Shown piece after piece: positions 46,401 through 56,400 of a stretch of 64,000 nucleotides of DNA (positions are counted from its first letter, which is position 1; every line of letters begins with the position of its first letter). Source of the stretch: Macrotis lagotis (Eukaryota; Chordata; Mammalia; Peramelemorphia; Peramelidae); assembly GCF_037893015.1 (NCBI RefSeq), contig NC_133666.1:1145467-1209466 (forward strand), in the 5' to 3' direction. Position numbers and translations under genes: made by a program. The notes beneath the pieces were generated by a model, which was not told the origin of the DNA, did no database searches, and saw nothing but the letters and a program-made list of their open reading frames with translations.

Positions 46401-46512
46401 GGGGTGCAGATGGGCAGACCTGTGCGAACATTCTGCCTTGACTGAATACATGCTGACTGCTCTGTGCAGATCCCTGGGATGGCTCCTGCTGGAATCAGGT
46501 CCCCGTGAATAG
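43443..46512 (+). CDS. Unnamed spliced gene, acidic/Gln-Lys-rich protein of unknown function
   Basis: I do not recognise this protein. The main exon is 43,443-44,012 (acceptor 'tttctccccag', donor 'cgg|gtgagt'). A likely start is the ATG at 43,515 (AAAATGG context) unless an upstream exon supplies the N-terminus. The reading starts 'MEEMSKKEEVAPQQ', has an acidic patch near residues 40-50, then a Leu/Gln/Lys/Ala stretch ('LQRHLDQLQAKAKAKAQIKA', about residues 69-88) that could form a helix or coiled coil, and 'SFGELLWDAKWGSDEKGE'. Further candidate exons are 44,127-44,166, 44,485-44,560, 45,115-45,249 ('GTLEVEGKSTPKLE'), 45,347-45,436 ('LQDLWQKNGGLPRKELNREL'), 45,570-45,619 and 46,470-46,512 (stop TAG 46,510). 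All but one junction keep frame. 44,560 to 45,115 does not: phase 2 meets phase 0, so an exon is missed, a base is missing, or the gene is decaying. Plus-strand, co-directional with FLNA. Confidence 0.5.
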
Positions 46513-46773
46513 TGGCTCCCAGGTAGCAGAGCTGAGCCCATGCCCGACGCCCAGCCAGCCATCAGAATCAGGGGGGACTCCCGAAGGAAGGGTCCCAGGC
46601 CCCTCTTCTGGAACTCTTTATCCCTGACAGCTCCCAGGAGCTTAGGCTCTGACACCCTTCTTCCTCCACTCCCTATGGAGAAGAGCAGACTTGGCTTCCC
46701 CAAAGAGTGGTGCATTGGGAAGCTATTGGGCTTGGGAGCTCCTTGGTGCCAAGCTGCCTTGGCAGAGACACCT

Positions 46774-46779
46774 AATAAA
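46774..46779 (+). terminator. Poly(A) signal AATAAA of the unnamed gene
   Basis: AATAAA lies 262 bp after the inferred stop codon. A GT-rich stretch follows ('gttgttggttacttg'), as usual for a cleavage/polyadenylation site. It supports the end of the transcription unit at about 46,800. Confidence 0.65.
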
Positions 46780-47104
46780 AGTTGTTGGTTACTTGAAGTC
46801 TTGACTCGGGCATTGATTATCCTTCATTTGGGGGGAGCTATGGGGTGGGGAGGCTCTGGATAGCATAACAGGAAGACTAGATGATCTCACAGGGCCTCTT
46901 TGGTTCTGGGGTCCCAGGCCTATCCCCACTGGGCCAGTTCTAGGCCAACTCCTTCCCCTCCCTCGGTTCTATTTTCCAGGTGGGGGATGGGCCAGGTTTT
47001 AGCTTCTAGGTGACATTAGACTTTACTTCCCTTGGATATGCTCCTCATCCTCCATTGGGGGAGGGCGTAGACTGAGGAAGTTATTTGAGAGTTGTGTGAT
47101 CTTC

Positions 47105-47745
47105 CCGCCCCCCACAACTGCTCCCTTGTTCATCCCCTACCTACTCAGATCTCTCCTTCATCTAGGATTCTGTCATCCCCCGCCCAAAAAAAAATCTCCT
47201 TTCTGTTCATCCCCTACCCACCCCAGGTCCCTCATTTAGTCTAGGATTCTCAATCTCCCTTTGCCCAACCCTCTTTTGTTCATTCCACTACTGAGGTCCT
47301 TCCTTTATCTAGAATTCTGTCATCCCCCCTCCCCCAATCTCTCTCCTGTTCATCCCCTACCTGATACCCAAGTCCCTCCTTTAGGATTCTGTCATCTCCC
47401 ACCTCTCCCTTGTTCATCCCTACCCATCCAAGCTCCTGCTTTAGTATTCTGTTATCTCCCCCAATGTCTTTCCTGTTCATCCTGTACCCAACCCGGGTCC
47501 CTCCTTTATCTAGGATTCTATGATCTCCCCCAAATTTCTCCTGTTCATCCCCTACCCACCCCAAGTCTTTCCTTTAGTCTAGGATTCTATGTTCCCCCTC
47601 GGCCTGAACTGCCTCCTTATTCATCCCCTATGTACCCAGGTCCCTCCTTTAGGATTCTGTCATTCCCTGGCCAATGTTTTTCCTGTTCAACCCCTACCTA
47701 CCCCAGGTCCCTCCTTTAGTCTGGGCTTTTGTGATCCCCCCCCAC
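47105..47745 (+). repeat. Tandem array, about nine copies of a ~70-bp C/T-rich unit
   Basis: The marker 'tgttcatcccctac' (with variants) begins at 47,127, 47,204, 47,277, 47,347, 47,411, 47,474, 47,542, 47,618 and 47,684, giving unit lengths of 63-77 bp. Each unit also carries a version of 'ggtccctcctttagtctagg' and 'attctgtcatctccccc'. It is a degenerate minisatellite in the gap between the unnamed gene and FLNA. The plus-strand open frames in it (Pro/Leu/Ser-rich) are repeat artefacts. Confidence 0.9.
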
Positions 47746-47999
47746 CTCCCCCCACCCCCCCACCCCCTCTCCACCCCAGGTGCCTGGCTTTAGGGGAAGC
47801 CAATGCTGGTGGGACAGGGAGGGGCCCGTGTTCCCCAGTTCTCCTGGCCTGGGGATGGGGACTTAACAATGTCCTAGAAGAGATTAGCAGTGGTCCAGGG
47901 CCCGTTCCCCCCACTATCAGCCCCTCTTCTCCCTCTCCATACCCTTATATTCTCCTACATTCGGGAAGCTAGGAGGGACCTTAAAGAAGCTGAAATCTT

Positions 48000-48085
48000 G
48001 GTCCAATTCCGTGGGCCAGAGAAGGAAACTGAGGCCCTGACAGGGGCAGGGACTTAGCCAAGGTCACTCTGGGAAGGTTCCTGAA
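48000..48085 (-). mobile_element. MIR SINE fragment
   Basis: Antisense MIR core: 'gagaaggaaactgaggccct' and 'gacttagccaaggtcactct'. It lies about 400 bp upstream of the FLNA promoter. Confidence 0.65.
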
Positions 48086-48491
48086 ATCTCAGGCCAGGGG
48101 TCTTTGAATTTTCTTTTCCATGGCTTCATTCCCCAACCATTTTGTTAGGGGACTAGAGTGGGGGTCTTTGGTGATAAGGGGGAGGTCATGGAACCCTAGC
48201 CTGCCTGGGGGGTGGGGGGTGGGGGAGGGGGTAGCCAACAGCTTCAGAAGTCCTGGCCCCATGATTTCACTAGAATGGGGGGGGGGCTGTCCCACTGGAG
48301 CTGCTCCCCCCAGGAGCTGCTGCTCCCCCTCAGGAGCTGACCCCCGGCCCTCCCTTCCTCCGGCCCGGCGGGCTGTGAGCTCATTCCCCCAGGGGCGGGG
48401 TCACCGGCAGCAGGGCCACCCCCACCCCCCACCCCCGGCTCTCCTTCTCCCTTGCTCCGACTCCCTGGCTCCCCGCTCCCCGGCGACTTTA

Positions 48492-48501
48492 CCAATTAAG
48501 G
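48492..48501. promoter_or_regulatory. Perfect CArG box (SRF site) CCAATTAAGG
   Basis: Matches CC(A/T)6GG exactly, an AT-rich island within GC-rich promoter DNA. SRF with MRTF cofactors drives many actin-cytoskeleton genes, filamin A among them, so a functional site is plausible. Function is inferred. Confidence 0.65.
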
Positions 48502-48691
48502 CTTTCTCCGGTCCAGGCGCCGGGGCCCCGGGGGGGCTCGCTGCCCACAAGAGGGGGCCCCCGGCCCAGCCCGGCCCAGCCCGCCGTAGCCCGGCCAGCG
48601 CAGCGCACCGCAGCTCCGCACAGCCCCCGCCGTGCCCGCGCCAGGCGCTCCGGACTCAGGCGGCCCCCGCGCCCCGGGAGGGACAAAGCAG
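48500..48691 (+). other. FLNA: FLNA exon 1 (non-coding, inferred)
   Basis: A strong donor follows at 48,692 ('aaagcag|gtcagg'). The segment 'ctccggactcaggcggcccc' just before it resembles my memory of mammalian FLNA 5' UTR. The left edge is unknown. It would splice to the acceptor at 53,004, giving an intron 1 of about 4.3 kb. Confidence 0.55.
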
Positions 48692-48789
48692 GTCAGGCGT
48701 CCGGCCCGCGGGGAGGGGTGCTGGCTGGCCGGCCTGGCCTGGGAGGGGGCAGGGTTGTAGGGCGCTCCGGGGGGCCTGGTGGAGAACTC

Positions 48790-49345
48790 ACTCTTGGGGG
48801 GGGGGCCGAGGGTTCAGGTCATTCTGTGTTATGGGGGGTTGTGGGGGTGTGCATGGGTGGAAGATGCGGGTCACTCTCTGGGCCGAATGGGGAACGCACG
48901 GGGGGGGGGGGGCGGTTAAGGTCTCGGGTCATTCTGTGCTTGGGTGGGAGGATGGAGGTGTGCATGGGTGGAAGGTTTCGGGTCCCTCTTTGGGGTGGGG
49001 AGTGCAAGGTCCCAGGTGACTCTGTGCATGGGGGGGGGGGGGTGTCAGATTGCAGGGCACTCTGGGTTTCAGTGTGGATGTCAACCTTTGGGGGGGGGGG
49101 GTCTGATGGCAGGGTATTCCATCAGTCTGTGTATAAATCACCCTTATGGGTAAGGGGGTGAGATTCCAGATCTTTCTATGGCTGGGGGGTGGGAGGGGAG
49201 GGTGTGTGTCTATGTGTAAGATTGCAGGGCCCTTTATAGGTGGCTGGGAATCACCCTTGGGGGTGGGGGTGTAAGAACCCAGGTCATGGTGTGGCTGTGG
49301 GGGGTGTGGAGGTGTCAGGGTGGGTGTGGGTGTGGGTGTGGGGGG
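48790..49345 (+). repeat. G-rich degenerate minisatellite in FLNA intron 1
   Basis: Repeating text such as 'gggtcattctgtgc', 'ggtgtgcatgggtggaag' and runs of 8-13 G. The clearest pair of units starts near 48,811 and 48,922 (period about 110 bp), with weaker ones following near 49,010 and 49,060. Many G-runs on one strand suggest G-quadruplex potential on the coding strand. Confidence 0.7.
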
Positions 49346-52300
49346 TGGCCAGGCTCCCCAACAGCCACTCTATGGCCAGTGTCATCAAGGGGGCTTGTTG
49401 GAGGGGACAGGGTGGCACTGGGCAAGGAGCCCTGGGTGGCCTCCCCCTGTGCAGTAGACTGAGCCTCCCAACTTATGTGGGGGGGGATGCATCCTTTCTG
49501 CTTGCCCCCCCACCTGCTTGCACAATTCTATAGGCTGCCCCCCCCCATCTTTGGGGCAGGGGTGCTCTGCCAGAGCCCCAGACCCTCAGGTCCAAGCAGC
49601 CTGGGGCTTAAGCTCTAGGGCTGAATTTTGGGTCCTATTCTGAGATGGTCAGCATGGGAAACTGAGGGCCCAGGGAGGATGGCTTCTTGCCTTTCTGCTG
49701 AGTGTTCAGGACAAGGGGTTGGGGCTGGCAGCCGAAGGGAGTGGGGGAGCGGCCACTTGAGTTCAGGCCTAGTCCTCAAGCTCATTCCAAATAAGGGAAA
49801 ATATGAAGGGGTGGAATTTCAGCTTCTTGGACCAGGGGAGATGGTGGGGCATTGGGTGGGGCGCCCCCTAGTGTCTTCCCAAGAGGCTGCCCCCCCCCCC
49901 AGCAGGTCCTGGGCTCCTGGCTGAGCCTCAGTAGTCCTGGGGCCAGAGCTGGGCCTATTCTGGTGCTTCTCTTCTGTCTGGGTTAAGGAATGCAATTGAG
50001 TGGGGAGGGTGCACCAGTGGCCTAGGTCTTTGGCTGGATGGCCAACCCCTCTGCCTCAGTTTTCCCTTTGTGGAGAAGCAGTCCAAGATCACTTAGGATG
50101 CCAAAGTCAGACTTTGTAAGGGGCAAGTTTGGGTTTCCTGGCTCCATGTGTCATTTCCATGGGTCCTCCTCCCTGCTGCCCTCCAGCTCCTGCCTCAGGA
50201 AGGGGTTCAAGACTGACAGCAAGGAGTAGGTGGCACCCCAGGTTTCTGAGGCTGATCTCCCCCACAGCCATGGAAAAGACCACAGTAGTAAAAATGAGAC
50301 CTGATATGGGGGGGGGGGGGCAGGCCAGTGTGGCCTTAAAAATAGACCTCAGGTAATTCAGAGTGATCTAAGGAGAGTTGACTGTATTTGGATGGGTCCA
50401 ACTGAGGCCTCCTCCTTCTCCCCCCCCCCCATCAGACAAGAAGAGAGTGCTAAGTGGGGGTGAGGAGAGGGGGAGACTATTGGGAAGAGGCCTAGGAGTG
50501 ATGCAAGGTTTCCTGGCAGCTGGATCAATGGATTGGGCATGAAGGTTCATTCAATGGAGGGAGCCCAGAGCCAGGGAGAGGAACCAGCCACTTATGGGAG
50601 GGGGGTATTTAGAGAGGATGACAGCTGCTGCCTCCCAAACTCCCCACTCCTTAGTAGGGTGACTGGTACTGGTCCCAACTTGCCTCCACTCCCTCCCCAC
50701 TGTGTCCTCTGTGTGTGCCCCCTTATTATTTTCCTTCTGTGTACTGAGCCTTTGCTCTTTTTGTCTCCCCTTGTAACGGTGCAGGACCTCCTGCCCCAGC
50801 CTGTTGGCCCTTATAAGTCTGACTTCGCTTCCCTTGGCCTTCCTCCGCTGTCCCTGTGACCCCTTGTCACCTTGACTTCTGTGTCCCCCCTGCACTTACC
50901 TTGTCTCTTCACTCTAGCTTCCTTCTCCTGTCCTTCTGACTCTTGGAACCCTGACTTTTCTGCCTCTTGAGTTGTACTTGTGTCCTTCCTCCTCATCCTT
51001 CTCCCTGTCCTGTGTGCCTCGACCCTTGTAAGCCTGATTTCTGTGCCCCCTGCACTGCGTGCCCTTTACTCCCTCCGCTTCCTGTGTCCCCTGTCCCCCT
51101 CCACCCTTCTTCTTTTCTCCCCTCCTGCCTCTGCCGTCTTTTCTGTCTCCCCTTTCCTCCTCCTGTCTCTTATCTGGACCCCTTCCTTTTCTTTCCTTTC
51201 TGCCCTGCCAGCTGTCTCTTGTTTTGCCTCTCTTTGTGTCTGTCTCTGTCTGTGTCTCTGTCTTCTTCTCTGTCATCTCCTTTCCTTCTGCAGATTCTTC
51301 CCTGTGCTGACTTCCTTTGGTCTTGGATCCAAAATACCCCTCCCCCAGGATTTTGGGACGACTAAATGGGACAAAAGAAGGCCTTCCCCATCTTCCCCTG
51401 GTTTGGCCCACTGAGGTCCACCGCCCAGGCTGTGGTAGTGTGACTCAGTTCCCCTAGAGTTGGGTGTGGTCCTTCCCTGATTTCGGCATGAGGGCTGCAT
51501 TTGAGCTGGTCACTGCAAGTCTTGGGGAGTCCACTGAGGCTGAGAGGCAGGAGTCTTTGTGATCTGGGTCTCAGACAGGCTCCAGGGTGTTGCCTCCCAT
51601 CTCCCTGTGTTAGGGGACTGCTGTTCCCTTTGGGTTATCCCCGGGGCTCTGGGGCTCTGCCAGCGAAGTCTGGAAGTACCTGGGCCCCCCACCCCACGTC
51701 CTCTTTTTCCCAGGCTGTTATTGGAGTGCCTGCCTTGAGGATGTGGAGAAGTGGAGGAGGGGCAGGTTTCTGGGAGGGCCTGGGGGGGGGTGCGGGGCCG
51801 GTTGGGAATTTTGGGGTGTGGCAGAGGCCCAGAACAGAGCCGATTTGGGAAGGGAGGTGACCTGGGGTACCCCTTGTTCAGAGATGCCTTAAGTTGTGGT
51901 CTGGAGGTGTGGCGGTGGGGACCAGGCGTGCTTCCCCCATCCCATTTTGTGTTTGGGGTGGGGGGGGGGGGTTAAGGCTCAAGGGAGAGGGTAAGGAATC
52001 TATTGTCTTTTCATTCCTTGGCCAAATAGGGAGGGATGGGGTTGGGGGTGTGGGGGCAGGCAGGAGGCCCAAGGCTCGCCTTGGTTTCCTCCTTTGATCA
52101 AATGGAGAAACTGAGTCTCTGTGTCTCTGAGCTGGATAGGCTGCGGGAGCAGTGGGTGGGCCCTTGTGGAAGACAAACTTTCGACCAATGGGGAGGTGCG
52201 GTGGGGGTGACCTTGGACTAGTCTTTTCCTTTTCACCGGACTTCGGTCCTCCTCACTCTAAGGCTGGGAGGCCGAGGGAGAAGAAGTAGGGCTCGCTGGC

Positions 52301-52480
52301 TCCTGACTCGAGTAAATGTTTGGGGGGAGGGGGGGTTGGACGGAGGGGGCTCCCGTCTTCTGCTCCTTGCTTCTCCCCATCCCGCTCGGGGTGGGGGAGG
52401 GGGTGGAGGACTGCTTCTGGGGACGTTGGGGCAGCTGCCTGGGGTGGGGTGCGGACCCGGGGCTGCAAGGGGACAGGAGC
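49346..52480. other. FLNA intron 1 middle, no exon seen
   Basis: GC-rich intronic DNA. A pyrimidine-rich, loosely repetitive stretch lies at about 50,690-51,300 ('tgtgccccctgcactgcgtg', 'ttccttctcctgtccttctg'). Open frames on both strands have no recognisable domains. Several pure G or C runs of 9-12 occur. Confidence 0.6.
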
Positions 52481-52499
52481 TCCTGGAGTAGGTGGGCTG

Positions 52500-52920
52500 C
52501 GGGGGAGAGGGGTCCTGGAGGGTGGGGGTTGGGGCGGAGGGGTCGGGAGACGAGAAGGACTGCAGGAGGAGGGGGGGGATGCGGGCGGAAAGAAGGCCTC
52601 CGAAGGGGAGGGGTCGGGGACCGAGAGGGGTGAAAGGTGGAGGGGGGATGCGCGCGGAGGGGGCCGGAGGAGGAGGGGGCTGGGGAAAGAAGGCGTCCGC
52701 GGGGCGGGGGGGGGGAGGTCGGGAGACGAGAGGCGGGGGTCTCCAGGAGGGGGGGGTGAGAACAAGGCGTCGGCGGGGGAGGGGTCGGGTCTCGAGAGGG
52801 GCTAAAGGCGGAGGGGGGATGCGCGCGGAGGGGGTCTCCAGGGGGAGGGGGCGGAGGGGGGCGAGAAGAAGGCGCCCGCGGGGGAGGGGTCGGGAGGGCA
52901 GGGCGGGCCGGAGAGGAGGA
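52500..52920 (+). repeat. GC-rich minisatellite just upstream of the FLNA ATG exon
   Basis: About four degenerate units of roughly 80-100 bp. The recurring block is 'gaagaaggcgcccgcggggg' (with variants) followed by 'aggggtcggg', seen near 52,587, 52,685, 52,760 and 52,862, plus repeated 'ggaggggggatgcgcgcgga'. It is very G-rich on the coding strand and rich in CpG. Confidence 0.8.
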
Positions 52921-53004
52921 GTCGGGAGGAGGAAGGGGCCGGCGGAGGGGCGGGGGCCGCCGGCTGAGCGCCGCGTCTCTCTCTTTCCCCGCCTCCCCCC
53001 GCAG

Positions 53005-53461
53005 CCTCGGCCGCTGACCGGCCCCGCCCCTCGTCTCGGCCCCGCCCCAGGCCCGCCCCCCCCCCGGCGGCCGGCGCTCCCGATGAGCGGCTCGCAGGCG
53101 CGGCCCGGCCAGAGCCCCAGCGCGGGCGGCGGCGGCGGCGCGGACAGGCCGGCCGAGCGAGAGGCCGACATGCCGGCCACGGAGAAGGACCTGGCGGAGG
53201 ACGCGCCCTGGAAGAAGATCCAGCAGAACACCTTCACGCGCTGGTGCAACGAGCACCTCAAGTGCGTGAGCAAGCGCATCGGCAACCTGCAGACCGACCT
53301 GGGCGACGGGCTGCGCCTGATCGCGCTGCTCGAGGTGCTGAGCCAGAAGAAGATGCACCGCAAGCACAACCAGCGGCCCACCTTCCGCCAGATGCAGCTG
53401 GAGAACGTGTCCGTGGCGCTCGAGTTCCTGGACCGCGAGAGCATCAAGCTGGTGTCCATCG
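53005..53461 (+). CDS. FLNA: FLNA exon 2: 5' UTR end, start codon, N-terminal tail and most of CH1
   Basis: Acceptor 'ccccccgcag' at 53,004; ATG at 53,083; donor 'atcg|gtacgt'. It encodes residues 1-126 and the first base of Asp127. The N-terminal tail before MPATEKD is 29 residues and Gly-rich ('[17 protein letters not shown]'), against 27 in human. The Met at residue 30 is a second possible start, but the first ATG matches the family start. The upstream frame stays open to 52,492 without meaning. Confidence 0.97.
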
Positions 53462-56400
53462 GTACGTGCCCCCCACCCCCACCCCGGCCGCTCTGCGCGG
53501 GCCCGGCTCCGCCTTGCTCCCCGACGAGAGGGGGAAGGGAACACGCGGGGGGGGGGGGGGGAACGGCCGCCCTGAGGGTCTCTACCCGCCGCCGCCCCCT
53601 CCTCGCCGGAAGGGCCTGACTCACTCTCCCCCCCCCCCCACGGTCTCTGGGCCCCGAAGGGGGTGGGGTGGGGCCCACACCCCACCCCGGAGCCAGGCGG
53701 GGGGGGGGGGAGGCAGGCGGGCGGGCAGGATGTGGGGGGCGGGGTGGGCCCTGCCCCCAGCGGGGGGGGGGGGCGCCGCCCCTTCACCCGCCCCCATTCC
53801 TCGAGCTTTGCCCATATAAGGCGAAAAAATGTTCGAAAGCAGCGGCGTGAGCGGGCGGAGCCCGCGGGGAGGGGGCACCCCAGCCGCGAAGGCGGGGCCG
53901 CTGGGGAGAGGGTGGGAAAGGCCTCAGTGTCCCCTTCGGGAGGCCCCTGCACGTGTGGAGAAGGAGCTTTGTTGTGACTGGGAGGGGAGGGTGTGGCCCG
54001 CCGGGAAGGCCGCTGCACGCTGCCATCCTGGGCAGGGCGGCTCTGGCTATGCCACAAAACGGGCACCGACGTCCACTTGGGCCCTCCCGGGGGAAAGAGG
54101 CCGGCGTTCTTCTCAGCCCCCTGGAGAGAGGAGCGGGTGGCCTGGCCAAGGCCCAGGGGATCCCCCCACAGCCCCTGGCTGGGGTCAGGAACAGCCAGGA
54201 AGGGCTGGCGTGGCCCTTGGGGTGACGCTCAGGAGACCCTTCCTCCGGGAAGAGACGAATTCACAGGCTCTCCGACCTCCTCAGCTGCCATTGCCCCCCC
54301 CCCAAGGGAGCAGCCCGTTCTTCTGGGACAGCCTTCTCCCCCAAAGCCCATGGGGATAGGAAGCCTTGCACCAGGCTGCCCCCAACTCCCAGGAGGGCTC
54401 TGCCTTCTCAGGCCCGGCATGGGCTTCCTCTGCCCTGCAGCTCAGCCACCTCAGCCGTACACCATTTCTTTTCTTGGACCTGTCTACCACACTTCCTCCC
54501 CCCCCCCCACTCCTCTCTATCCTCCCACCCCACGGGCTTGGGTGAACTCCTGGGGCAAGGCCCCCCAGAAAGGCAGAATCCTGTGCGAGGGCCAGCTGTC
54601 TCCTGAGGCTGACAACCAGCCGATTGGGGGTTGCCATGGCAACACAGTGGCCCCTGGCCAGGCCCTCGGGTGGGTCTGAAGCATCCTGGCCCACTTCCCT
54701 GGCCAAGCCCGCCAGCTTTGGCCCACTGCTCCTTCTTCCTGGCTCACAGCCTGCCTTTTGCTCAACTTGCTGCGGTTTGGGACGGGCTGGGCCTATCCTA
54801 CTGCTCTTCCCTCAGATTAGAGGAGAAGCTTGCCACAGGGCGGAGCATTCTTCCCCGAGCTTTTGGGGGCACTCTCTGAACCAAACCACTCCTTTTGTTC
54901 CCCACCCAACCCCACCCCTTCCTTTCCAACCCACAGCCCCGCAGGCCCAAAACACAGGATCTCATCTGTTGTCCCCCAGCCTCCTAGACCAACCCAGGTC
55001 TGTAACGGAGCAGAAACACAACCGAGGGGCAGCGGGAAGGCACCCAAGCCTTGGCAGACTCAGTCCATTCTTGCCACTTCCCCAGAGCAGGCTGAGACTT
55101 GTCCTAGTGGCTTCACTGCCATCTAGGGAAACAAGGGCCTGTTCCCAGTGACTAATCACCTTCCCTTCCCCTTCACAGAAGAAGTCTCAATATGGCCCAA
55201 TTGGGGGCCAACCACCATCTTCATTGGGTTCAGAGAATTAACCTTTTAGCTATGCTTCTCCCCACCCCCACACCCCCACCCTTGCCCTTTCATGGGAAAG
55301 GGAGAAAGAAACCCCACTAGCTACAGATTTCCAGTTCCTTCTGAGTCAGCTGGCCTGGAACATGTCTCCCCCCCTCCCCCAAAACCCTGCCTCCTCTGTT
55401 CTAACTTCCCAGAATGCAGGGGTCTTCCCCAGATGGGACCCAGTGCTCATCAGCCACACCCCAGATGCTCTTGCCTTCCTGATCTCCCCCCCCCCATCTT
55501 TAATTACTGTTGACTTTACAAACTCTCTAACTCTTCTTCTTCCCCCTCTAGGGGTTTGCCAGCCACCTCACCTACAACTTCCTGGTAGACAGTAACAGAA
55601 TTATAAGCATCTACACATGCACTTTCATATTCATTCTTTTCTCTGTTCCTCCACCCTCCTCCCCTTCTCTCACGTATTTGACCCTTCAATTTGCATGAAG
55701 TGAATTCTCTAGATGATAAAACTGAAGCCTGGAAAGGAAATTAGTTGCCTGGAGTCACTGAGCTACTAAAAGCCAAGGAGGCTTCACCATCATTGCCAGC
55801 CTAGTACTGTAGCCACACACCTTTCCCCCCACCACCCCCCTTCTAGTCTGACTAGTTCTTCCATTGACCATGCGCCCATACTCCCCAAGGGAAGAACGCC
55901 TTCACTCAAAATCGCCCAGCCCCTGAGACTGAACAGACACCCCTGTCTCCCCCCCCCCCCCCCCACAGACAGCAAGGCCATTGTCGATGGCAACCTGAAG
56001 CTCATCTTGGGTCTGATCTGGACTCTGATCCTGCACTACTCCATCTCCATGCCCATGTGGGATGAAGAAGAGGATGAGGAGGCCAAGAAGCAGACACCCA
56101 AGCAGAGACTCCTGGGCTGGATTCAGAACAAGCTCCCTCAGCTGCCCATCACCAACTTCAGTAGGGACTGGCAAAGTGGGCGTGCCCTTGGGGCACTCGT
56201 GGACAGCTGCGCTCCAGGTGAGAGCCCCTCCCACTTCTGTCTACTTCTTGGAGGACTGACCTTGGCTGACATCCCCATCCCAGGGTACAATGTAGTCCAC
56301 TACTGGAATCCCTTGGATGCAGCGGGGGGGGGGGGGGGGGTGTATGTGGAGATGGACCTGCTCATGCCATGGCCCTCCTTTGTCTCCACAGGCCTGTGCC

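Larger units (their letters stand above)
48330..48760 (+). promoter_or_regulatory. FLNA: FLNA CpG-island promoter
   Basis: GC- and CpG-rich stretch with a GC box ('ggggcggggtcacc', near 48,393), no TATA box near the inferred start, and a perfect CArG box at 48,492-48,501. It ends at the donor of the inferred non-coding exon 1. Known FLNA genes have a CpG-island promoter and a non-coding first exon, so the arrangement is as expected. The exact transcription start cannot be read from sequence. Confidence 0.75.

Noticed and set aside
47261-47719. Plus-strand Pro/Leu/Ser-rich open frame with internal repeats
   Set aside because: Its protein repeats simply mirror the ~70-bp tandem array; no start context or splice support.
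47105-47745. CRISPR-like array
   Set aside because: Repeats are contiguous and of variable length without unique spacers, in a vertebrate genome. It is a minisatellite.
48120-49019. Plus-strand open frame of about 300 codons over the FLNA promoter
   Set aside because: Covers the promoter, non-coding exon 1 and G-rich repeat. Low-complexity translation, no homology recognised.
50811-51414. Charged (minus) or Leu/Ser-rich (plus) open frames in FLNA intron 1
   Set aside because: Translation of pyrimidine-rich simple sequence on either strand; no codon bias or splice pattern.
52492-53082. Upstream in-frame extension of the FLNA reading frame
   Set aside because: The frame is open only because the DNA is GC-rich and repetitive. 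A strong acceptor lies at 53,004 and the downstream ATG matches the family's start.
52258-54066. Minus-strand open frame of about 600 codons across the FLNA ATG exon
   Set aside because: Pro/Arg/Ala-rich translation of GC-rich minisatellite and the complement of FLNA exon 2. No domain, and it arises from composition and repeats.
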